Positions 57,699 through 64,000 of a DNA stretch of 64,000 nt are shown piece by piece (the stretch's first letter is position 1; each line of letters opens with the position of its first letter). The position numbers and the translations under genes were made by a program. The stretch comes from Homoserinibacter sp. GY 40078. Its GTDB lineage: Bacteria; Actinomycetota; Actinomycetes; Actinomycetales; Microbacteriaceae. The DNA is taken from assembly GCF_008017545.1 (NCBI RefSeq), contig NZ_VRTZ01000001.1, positions 496,001 through 560,000 on the forward strand. Reading direction: 5' to 3'. The notes under the pieces were generated by a model, which was given only the letters and a program-made list of their open reading frames with translations, ran no database searches and was not told where the DNA came from.

Positions 57699-59404
57699 GC
57701 GGCCACCTCCGGATCCTCGCCGTCGAGCGCGAGCCAGAGCTCGCGCCGGGCGCTCTGCGCGACCGGATCGGCGACGGGCGCGGCGGCGAGCAGGCGCCGC
57801 GTGTACGGGTGCTCGGGGGAGGTGAGCACGCGATCCGCCGGACCGATCTCGACGACCTCACCGCGGCGCATGACGCCCACCTCGTCCGCGAGCGCCTGCA
57901 CGACCGCGAGGTCGTGGCTGATGAAGAGGCACGCGAACCCGAGCTCCGACTGCAGCTCCGCGAGCAGCTCGAGCACCCGCGCCTGCACCGACACGTCGAG
58001 GGCGCTCGTGGGCTCATCGGCGATGAGGAGCGTCGGATTCAGGGCGATGGCACGTGCGATGGCGACGCGCTGCCGCTGGCCCCCCGAGAGTTCGTGAGGG
58101 AAGCGGTCGATCGTGGTGCGGGGCAGGTGCACCGCGTCGAGGAGCTCGGCGGCCCGCGCCCTCCGCTCGACGGACGAGGCGCTCGTGTGCAGCCGCAACG
58201 GCTCGGTCACCGCGTCGCCCACGAGGGTGCGCGGGTTGATCGACGAGGCAGGATCCTGGAACACGTACCCGAGCGATCGGCGGAGGGCGCGCATCCGCGA
58301 GGCGGAGGCGGCGGCGAGATCGATGCCGGCGACCTCGATCGACCCGGACCGCAGCGGCAGGAGCCCCGCGAACGCCCGCCCGAGGGTCGATTTGCCGGAT
58401 CCCGACTCGCCGACGAGGCCGAAGGTCCGGCCCCGGGGGATGCGGAACGACGCGCCGCTCACCGCGACGACACCTCCGCCGCGTCCGCGTCGTCCGTAGG
58501 CGATCACCGCGTCGCGCACCTCGGCCGCGAGCGTCTCGTCGAGGGGTGCGGCCTCCTCCTCGGCGTCGCGCTGGGAGGTCTGCAGGGTGGCGAGCGTCGG
58601 GACCGCGGCGAGCAGCTCGCGCGTGTACTCGTGCGCGGGGGCCGAGAAGATCTGCTGCACGGGCCCGGTCTCCACGACCGTCCCGCGCCGCATCACGACC
58701 ACGTCGTCGGCGAGGTCGGCGACGACGCCCATGTCGTGGGTGATCAGCAGGATCGCCGTGCCGCGCGTGGCGCGCAGGCCCCGCAGCAGCTCGAGGATGC
58801 CGGCCTGCACCGTCACGTCGAGCGCGGTCGTCGGCTCGTCGGCGATCAGCACGACGGGGTCGCACGAGATCGCCATCGCGATCATGGCCCGCTGGAGCTG
58901 CCCACCGGACAGCTCGTGCGGGTACGCACGGGCGACGCGCTCGGGGTCACGCAGGCCCACCGAGGCCAAGAGCTCCAGGGTGCGGGCGCGCACCTGGCCC
59001 CGCGGGCGACGCGGATCATGCGCGCGAATCGCCTCAGCGATCTGCCATCCGATCCGGTAGGCGGGGGTGAAGGCGCTCATCGGCTCCTGGAAGATCGTGC
59101 CGATCCGCCCGCCTCGTACCCGACGCAGGTGCGCCGCATCCGCCCCGATCAGCTCCCGGCCCTCGAGCCGGACACTTCCGGATACCTCGGCGCTGCCGGG
59201 CAGGAGCCCGAGGATCGACATCGCCGTGGCGCTCTTGCCCGAACCCGACTCGCCGACGAGGGCGAGCACCCGCCCGCGCTCCACCTCGAACGAGACGAGG
59301 TCGACCGCGGGCGGGGCGAGATCCGCCGGGCCGGCCTGACGGGCGAACGCGATGCGGAGCGCGCTCACCGCCAGGACGGCCTCGGCGTGATCCCCCTGGC
59401 TCAT
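57695..59404 (-). CDS. Fused double ABC ATPase (DppD-DppF)
   Basis: This 569-residue protein contains two complete nucleotide-binding domains, equal to DppD plus DppF in one chain. Domain 1 has GESGSGKS, LSGGQLQRAM and VVLIADEPTTALD. Domain 2 has GESGSGKS, LSGGQRQRVAIAR and LLIADEPTSALD. Each is followed by the oligopeptide-type C-terminal region (HEYTRELLAAVP, HPYTRRLLAAAP). It powers the importer with the two permeases. The ATG overlaps the end of the binding-protein gene by 4 nt. Confidence 0.94.
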   Translation of the reverse strand: MSQGDHAEAVLAVSALRIAFARQAGPADLAPPAVDLVSFEVERGRVLALVGESGSGKSATAMSILGLLPGSAEVSGSVRLEGRELIGADAAHLRRVRGGRIGTIFQEPMSAFTPAYRIGWQIAEAIRAHDPRRPRGQVRARTLELLASVGLRDPERVARAYPHELSGGQLQRAMIAMAISCDPVVLIADEPTTALDVTVQAGILELLRGLRATRGTAILLITHDMGVVADLADDVVVMRRGTVVETGPVQQIFSAPAHEYTRELLAAVPTLATLQTSQRDAEEEAAPLDETLAAEVRDAVIAYGRRGRGGGVVAVSGASFRIPRGRTFGLVGESGSGKSTLGRAFAGLLPLRSGSIEVAGIDLAAASASRMRALRRSLGYVFQDPASSINPRTLVGDAVTEPLRLHTSASSVERRARAAELLDAVHLPRTTIDRFPHELSGGQRQRVAIARAIALNPTLLIADEPTSALDVSVQARVLELLAELQSELGFACLFISHDLAVVQALADEVGVMRRGEVVEIGPADRVLTSPEHPYTRRLLAAAPVADPVAQSARRELWLALDGEDPEVAA

Positions 59405-61044
59405 CCGGCCAGGCTCAGAGTGGTGAAGTCCGGGTACGGCGGGTACGCCGGCACCGCGAAAGGCTCCACATCACTGCCTGCCAGGTAGGAGTTGCGCGTG
59501 AGGTACAGCGGCAGCATCGACCCGAGACCCATGATCTGCTTGTCGATCGCGGTCCAGTCGGCGGCCGCGGTGTCCGGATCGGTCTCGGCGATCGCCTCGT
59601 GGAGGGCCGTGTCGACCGACGGGTCGTTCGTGCGCGACAGGTTGTAGCCGCCGTCGATGTACGACGAGTCGAACATCAGGCTGACGTACGCGTTCGCGCT
59701 CGGGTAGTCGCCGATCCAGTAGGTCAGCATCATGTCGTAGTCCGGGTTGCCGCCCATCGCGTCGCCGTACATCACACCGATGTCGAGCGGGTTGATGTTG
59801 ACGGTGATGTCCGCCCGGGCCAGACCCTGCTGCAGCGCCTCGGCCGCGGCGGTGTCCTCGTTCGCGACCCACAGATCCAGCGTCACGCCGTCGGGGTAGC
59901 CCGCCTCGGCGAGCAGTTCCTTGGCCTTGTCGACGTCCTCCGGGTAGAGGTCGAAGTCCTCGTGGCCGGCGATGCCGTCAGGGATCAGGGTCGTGGCCGC
60001 GACGGCGGCCTGGTCGCCGCCCTGCGCGAGCACGATCGCGTTGCGGTCGGTCGCGTAGTGGACCGCCTGCCGCACGAGCGGGTTGGAGAGCTCCTCGCTG
60101 TCGTTGTTGAGGGCCACGTAGTACAGCACGCCGCCGTCCGAGGTGACGAGTCGCTCCTGGGCCGCCGGGTCGGCGTTCACGAGCGCGAGCTCGGATGCGC
60201 TCAGCGGGTAGGCGTTGATCGAGGTGGCGGCGTCGCCCGTGTCGGAGATGAGCGCCTGCGCCGTCGTCGACGGGTTCTGGCTCTGCCGGATCACGATCGT
60301 GTCGGGCTGTGCGGTGCGGACCTCGTCGGTCTCCTGCTTCCAGTACTCGTTGCGCACGAGCACCGTCTCGGAGCCCGCCACGTTGGAGTCGATCTGGTAC
60401 GGACCGGATGCGACCGGGTCCTCGTCGTATGCGGCCAGGTCGGTTCCCTCGCCGACCGGCACGGGGGCGAACGGGTTCGTCGCCGCGATCCACGGCCAGT
60501 CGCCGTAGGCGGTCGTCAGGTGGAAGACGATCGTGGTGTCGTCCGGGGTCTCGATGCCCTCGAGCTCGGCGCCGTCGAACGGGCCGGTGTACTCCGAGCC
60601 GCCCACGATGATGGCGTTGTGGTAGTGCAGGCCGCCCGCGAGATCGGGCGAATAGCTGCGCTCGATGCCGTACTTGATGTCGGCGGAGGTGATGGGCGTG
60701 CCGTCCTCGAAGAAGATGTCGTCCTTCAGGGTGTAGGTCCACGTCGTGCCGTCGTCGCTCGGCGTACCCGTGTCGGTCGCGAGGTCGGGCACGACCTCGA
60801 CACCGGAGTCGGTGACCTTCCACGTGGTGAGACGACGGGCGATGAGCCCGTTCCACGTGCTCGGGAAGTTGACGTTGGTGGCGGGGTCCCAGCCGATCGT
60901 CGTGTCGGTACTCAGGATGTAGAGGGTGTCGGGGGCGTCCTCGTCGCCTCCGCCGGACGTGCATCCGGTGATGACGAGTGCGGTCGCGGTGAGTGCGGCC
61001 GCTGCGGCGACAAGTCGCCGGCTGCGAGAAATAGGGGACGTCAT
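59401..61044 (-). CDS. Oligopeptide-type ABC substrate-binding lipoprotein
   Basis: This 547-residue lipoprotein has the signal sequence SRRLVAAAAALTATALVITGC (lipidated Cys28) and a family 5 solute-binding fold: LYILSTDTTIGWDPATN, WTYTLKDDIFFEDGTPITSADIKYGIERS, RQAVHYATDRNAIVLAQGG and DLWVANEDTAAAEALQQGL. It delivers a peptide, nickel-complex or similar ligand to the permeases. It is the first gene of the operon SBP, ATPase, two permeases, amidohydrolase. GAGG lies upstream of the ATG. Confidence 0.94.
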   Translation of the reverse strand: MTSPISRSRRLVAAAAALTATALVITGCTSGGGDEDAPDTLYILSTDTTIGWDPATNVNFPSTWNGLIARRLTTWKVTDSGVEVVPDLATDTGTPSDDGTTWTYTLKDDIFFEDGTPITSADIKYGIERSYSPDLAGGLHYHNAIIVGGSEYTGPFDGAELEGIETPDDTTIVFHLTTAYGDWPWIAATNPFAPVPVGEGTDLAAYDEDPVASGPYQIDSNVAGSETVLVRNEYWKQETDEVRTAQPDTIVIRQSQNPSTTAQALISDTGDAATSINAYPLSASELALVNADPAAQERLVTSDGGVLYYVALNNDSEELSNPLVRQAVHYATDRNAIVLAQGGDQAAVAATTLIPDGIAGHEDFDLYPEDVDKAKELLAEAGYPDGVTLDLWVANEDTAAAEALQQGLARADITVNINPLDIGVMYGDAMGGNPDYDMMLTYWIGDYPSANAYVSLMFDSSYIDGGYNLSRTNDPSVDTALHEAIAETDPDTAAADWTAIDKQIMGLGSMLPLYLTRNSYLAGSDVEPFAVPAYPPYPDFTTLSLAG

Positions 61045-61106
61045 TGAAGGGGCCTCCTCGGCTCTGGCTGCGATCAGGGTGGTGCGGAGGTGTAACGGGT
61101 GCTCCG

Positions 61107-61112
61107 AGGCTA
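61107..61112 (-). promoter_or_regulatory. -10 box of the ABC importer operon (TAGCCT)
   Basis: On the minus strand TAGCCT predicts a start near 61100 and a 55-nt leader before the ATG at 61044. The rest of the 174-bp gap to the paiB-like gene shows nothing clear. Confidence 0.4.
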
Positions 61113-61218
61113 ATCACGGGGGTGAACGCGGGAGTATGTGAAGTCCACCCACAGCCCCGGCGTCCGGGTGTGCGAACCACCGGTCTCGATCGGCGCGGCA
61201 GAACCGCATGCTGGGGTG

Positions 61219-61836
61219 ATGCGCGAGAACCCCGGCTATGCACTCACCGACCCGCAACGGGTGAAGGACCTCATCCGTCGACACCCCTGGGCGACCCTCG
61301 CGAGCGCCACCGACGAGGGCGTCGTGATCTCGCATTACCCGTTCCTGCTCGACGAGGTCGATGACGATCTCGTGCTGCTGAGCCACGTCGGGCGACCGGA
61401 CGAGCGGCTGCACCGGCTCGGGGAATCGGAGGTCGCGGTCGTGTTCTCGGGGCCGTCGGGATACATCTCGCCGTCCTGGTACGGGGTCTCTCCCGCGGTG
61501 CCGACCTGGAACTTCGCGACCGTCCACGCCTACGGCACCCCCGAGATCCTCTCGGACGAGCAGAACCTCGCGGTGCTGGAGCGCCTCGTCGACCACTTCG
61601 AAGACCCGCTCCCGCATCCGTTCCGCATGCGCGGCACGCTCGAGAACGCCGCCTACGCCGAGCGCATCGTGCACGGGACCGTCGGCTTCCGGATGCGCGT
61701 GACCCGCGTCGTCGCGAAGGACAAGATGAGCCAGGACAAGCCCGCCGAGGTGGTCGAGCGGATCCTCGGCGAACTCGAGTCGTCGGGCCCGTACGCGAAC
61801 CCGGCGCTCGCCCGCTGGATGCGCGAGGCGCGGTGA
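61219..61836 (+). CDS. FMN-binding negative regulator, PaiB-like
   Basis: This 205-residue protein matches the PaiB family, flavin-reductase-like split-barrel proteins that bind FMN. Conserved parts are the N-terminal HPWATLASATDEGVVISHYPFLLD, HVGRPDERL, VVFSGPSGYISPSWYG, VPTWNFATVHAYGTPEI and KDKMSQDKP. In Bacillus PaiB affects sporulation and protease genes; the mechanism is unclear. The ATG at 61219 is chosen; a GTG one codon earlier is possible. It diverges from the ABC importer operon. Confidence 0.88.
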   Translation: MRENPGYALTDPQRVKDLIRRHPWATLASATDEGVVISHYPFLLDEVDDDLVLLSHVGRPDERLHRLGESEVAVVFSGPSGYISPSWYGVSPAVPTWNFATVHAYGTPEILSDEQNLAVLERLVDHFEDPLPHPFRMRGTLENAAYAERIVHGTVGFRMRVTRVVAKDKMSQDKPAEVVERILGELESSGPYANPALARWMREAR

Positions 61837-61954
61837 CGCGCTCGGGCGCCCGCCCGCTGACCCGCCCGGGCACGGGTGATGCTCACACCTCCGAGCCGGA
61901 TGCGTGGCGGTCTCCACCATGTCGACCGTGGGCCGTGCGTGACAGGCTCGGAGG

Positions 61955-62983
61955 ATGACCGAGTTCGTGGGCGTTCGCGACCTGACCCGCTGGATCGCCG
62001 ACCGTGGCACCGGCCCGATCATCCGCGGCATCGCCGATCGCGTGGCGGCCGACTTCGTGCGTTGGCAGTCGTTCGACAAGCGCGAGCGGGTGGCGAGCCA
62101 CACCCCCTTCGGCGTGATCGAGCTCATGCCGATCAGCGACCCCGACTCCTACGCCTTCAAGTACGTGAACGGGCACCCGTTCAACCCGGCGCGCGGCTAC
62201 CAGACGGTGACCGCGTTCGGGGTGCTCGCCGACGTCCACAACGGATACCCGGTGTTCGTCGCCGAGATGACGATGCTCACGGCACTGCGCACCGCGGCGA
62301 CGTCCGCCGCCGTCGCGCGGCTCCTCGCCCGCCCCGACTCGCGACGGATGGCGCTCATCGGCGCCGGCAGCCAGTCGGAGTTCCAGGCGATCGCGTTCCG
62401 CGAGGTGCTCGGTATCGACACCGTCCGTGTGTGGGACACCGACCCCGCGGCGATCGAGAAGTGCGCCCGGAACCTCGAGCCGCTGGGCTTCCGGGTCGAG
62501 GTGGCGACCGACGCCTCCGACGCGACGCGCAACGCGGACGTCATCACGACGTGCACGGCCGACAAGGCCAACGCGATCGTGCTGCGCGACGCCGACGTCC
62601 GGCCGGGTGTGCATCTCAATGCGATCGGCGGCGACTGCCCCGGCAAGACGGAGCTCGAGCCGAGCATCCTCGACCGCGCCCGCGTGTTCGTGGAGTACGA
62701 ACCGCAGACCCGCATCGAGGGCGAACTCCAGTCGAAGCCCGCCGACTTCGAGGTGACCGAGCTGTGGGAGGTGTTCGCGGGGCGGCTGCCCGGCCGCACC
62801 TCGGATGGCGACATCACTCTCTTCGACTCCGTCGGCTTCGCGATCGAGGACTTCTCCGCGCTGCACTACCTGCGCGACGACGTGACCGGCACCGAGCTCG
62901 TGGCCGACATCGACCTCGTGGCCGAGCCCGAGAACCCCAAGGATCTCTTCGGGTTCACGATGAGCCCCGTCGGGCTGGTCTGA
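61955..62983 (+). CDS. Ornithine cyclodeaminase
   Basis: This 342-residue protein fits true ornithine cyclodeaminase, which converts ornithine to proline and ammonia with bound NAD. The NAD-binding motif is ALIGAGSQSEFQAIAF, and EMTMLTALRTAATSAAVAR follows the substrate site. The catalytic segment is HLNAIGGDCPGKTEL with the essential aspartate, a form found in real ornithine cyclodeaminases and less in mu-crystallin-like relatives. It is the first gene of a unit with a cupin and an alpha/beta hydrolase. A weak -10 box (CAGGCT) lies 6 nt before the ATG. Confidence 0.9.
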   Translation: MTEFVGVRDLTRWIADRGTGPIIRGIADRVAADFVRWQSFDKRERVASHTPFGVIELMPISDPDSYAFKYVNGHPFNPARGYQTVTAFGVLADVHNGYPVFVAEMTMLTALRTAATSAAVARLLARPDSRRMALIGAGSQSEFQAIAFREVLGIDTVRVWDTDPAAIEKCARNLEPLGFRVEVATDASDATRNADVITTCTADKANAIVLRDADVRPGVHLNAIGGDCPGKTELEPSILDRARVFVEYEPQTRIEGELQSKPADFEVTELWEVFAGRLPGRTSDGDITLFDSVGFAIEDFSALHYLRDDVTGTELVADIDLVAEPENPKDLFGFTMSPVGLV

Positions 62984-62993
62984 CGAGGGCGCG

Positions 62994-63422
62994 ATGCTGA
63001 TCCAGCGACGCGGCGAGGAGCACCACGACTGGGCGCTCTACCGGGGCGAGGGTCGGGTCGGCATCGAGTGGTACTTCCGCGAGCAGTCGGCCCTGCCGAC
63101 GTCGATCATGCTCTACCACCTGGAGCCGGGCACCTCGGAGGGCGAGCACCATCACCTCGAGGGCGACCCGGACAGCTGCTCGGTCGAGACCCAGCACGAG
63201 CTCTACCTCGTGGTCTCGGGCGAGGTCGTCATGACCGTGGGCGACGAGAGCGCGACCCTCGGGCCCGGTGACGCCGTGTACGTCCCGGAGGGCGTGCGGC
63301 ACGGCGTCAGGAACGAGTCGGACGCGCCCGCGGAGCTCGTGCTCCTGTTCGGCGAGCCGACCGGGCAGACTCCCTACACGGTGCAGGCCGCACCCGCGCC
63401 GACGACCATCGCGAAGGACTGA
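62994..63422 (+). CDS. Cupin domain protein
   Basis: This 142-residue single-domain cupin has motif 1 EGEHHHLEGDPDSC..E (histidines and acidic residue for metal binding) and motif 2 GDAVYVPEGVRHGVRN. The central strand ELYLVVSGEVVMTVGDE is characteristic. It could bind a metal and either isomerise or oxidise a small molecule, or act as a sensor. It lies 10 bp after the ornithine cyclodeaminase gene, so the two are co-transcribed. Confidence 0.85.
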   Translation: MLIQRRGEEHHDWALYRGEGRVGIEWYFREQSALPTSIMLYHLEPGTSEGEHHHLEGDPDSCSVETQHELYLVVSGEVVMTVGDESATLGPGDAVYVPEGVRHGVRNESDAPAELVLLFGEPTGQTPYTVQAAPAPTTIAKD

Positions 63423-63424
63423 TC

Positions 63425-64000
63425 GTGCCGTACACCGAGACCGACGAGATCCGCATCTACTTCGAGGTCGAGGGCGACCCGGCGCATCCCGCGATCGTCT
63501 TGATCTCGGGCGGTGGGGCGCAGCTGCTCAGCTGGCCGGAGGAGTTCGTGGCGCTGCTCGTCGCGGAGGGCTTCCGCGTGGTGCGGTTCGACAACCGCGA
63601 CACCGGCATGTCGCACCGCTTCGGCGGTCCGGAGGACATCGACGGCGGATACGGGCTCGAGGAGATGGCCGACGACATCGGGCGCGTGCTCGACCAGCTG
63701 GGTGTCGCCGCGGCGCACGTCGTGGGGCACTCCATGGGCGGGATGATGGCGCAGCGGTTCGCGATCGACCATCCGGACCGCGTGCTGAGCCTGGGCCTGC
63801 TCTCGACGATCCCCGACAAGAGCGACCGCTACGTGCTGCACGAGCACCCCGTGATCGAGGTGCCGGAGCGCTTCACCCGGGAGCAGATCGTCGGCTTCGC
63901 GGATGCCGCCGCACTCGCGTGGGCGGAGGGCACGATCTACGACCCCCGGCTCGACTGGAACCGTGAACGGGCCGCGCTCGCGTACGACCGCGGCTACGCG
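63425..64000 (+). CDS. Alpha/beta hydrolase, truncated by the window end
   Basis: The first 192 residues of an alpha/beta hydrolase are visible. The oxyanion-hole region is ILISGGGAQLLSW, FDNRDTGMSHRF precedes the nucleophile, and the nucleophile elbow is VVGHSMGGMMAQRFA with Ser as nucleophile. The N-terminus is of the aclacinomycin-methylesterase/RdmC-like type. The catalytic Asp and His lie beyond the window. The GTG follows the cupin stop by 2 bp, so this is the third gene of the unit. Confidence 0.85.
   Translation, partial: MPYTETDEIRIYFEVEGDPAHPAIVLISGGGAQLLSWPEEFVALLVAEGFRVVRFDNRDTGMSHRFGGPEDIDGGYGLEEMADDIGRVLDQLGVAAAHVVGHSMGGMMAQRFAIDHPDRVLSLGLLSTIPDKSDRYVLHEHPVIEVPERFTREQIVGFADAAALAWAEGTIYDPRLDWNRERAALAYDRGYA

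Overview
The window is one contiguous piece of a high-GC actinobacterial chromosome, most likely from the Microbacteriaceae. I infer this from the very high GC content, the frequent GTG starts, the coproporphyrin-type heme genes (HemQ, an Fe-S ferrochelatase and a soluble HemY), the non-canonical mismatch endonuclease NucS, and the many genes whose -10 box lies 6-8 nt before the start codon, as in leaderless actinobacterial transcripts. The gene identities rest on protein motifs that I read directly; no database search was possible. I found no rRNA, tRNA, CRISPR array, IS element or prophage. No gene-free stretch exceeds 300 bp; the longest is 18458-18746.

Layout. 1-1.8 kb: end of pfkA, a quinone oxidoreductase and a DUF1304 membrane protein. 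1.8-5.7 kb (minus): an unassigned four-gene unit of a small secreted protein, a large lipoprotein, an ABC ATPase and a MacB/FtsX-like permease. 5.7-16.4 kb: nearly all of the heme pathway. hemE-hemY and hemQ-hemH-hemC-hemD-hemB-hemL run on the minus strand, hemA diverges, and a three-gene envelope block (YtxH, holin-like, DUF3618) sits between hemY and hemQ. 16.5-21.6 kb: a sortase-type surface protein, a cytosolic beta-lactamase-fold protein and an M13 peptidase. 21.7-29.6 kb: an AlbA-type predicted regulator with a dyad in its promoter, an SDR, a LacI regulator divergent from an MFS transporter across two tandem operators, a MATE exporter and rlmN. 30-32.2 kb: an LPDTG beta-helix surface protein. 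32.3-33.7 kb: an AbiE-like toxin-antitoxin pair. 33.7-36.7 kb: a flavin reductase, an AraC regulator, nucS and a HAD phosphatase.

36.7-39.4 kb (minus): a type III polyketide synthase, an ICMT-type methyltransferase and a flavoprotein hydroxylase, in the gene order of the Streptomyces srsABC phenolic-lipid operon. 39.4-43.2 kb: a rhodanese, a six-repeat chaplin-like cell-wall protein, a second secreted repeat protein and a PadR regulator. 43.2-44.9 kb: a retropepsin-like protease divergent from a RimK ligase that carries an extra RCK_C domain.

44.9-52.5 kb (minus): a catabolic cluster of degradative HMG-CoA reductase, HMG-CoA lyase, a CaiB-type CoA-transferase, a hot-dog hydratase and both subunits of a 3-oxoacid CoA-transferase, preceded by a GAF-PucR regulator. 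Together these could convert mevalonate, and possibly free 3-hydroxy-3-methylglutarate or 3-methylglutaconate, to acetyl-CoA. I consider this the most interesting system in the window. 52.7-61.0 kb: two amidohydrolase-3 enzymes and a complete oligopeptide-type ABC importer, one amidohydrolase being part of the importer operon. 61.2-64 kb: a PaiB-like protein, ornithine cyclodeaminase, a cupin and a truncated alpha/beta hydrolase.
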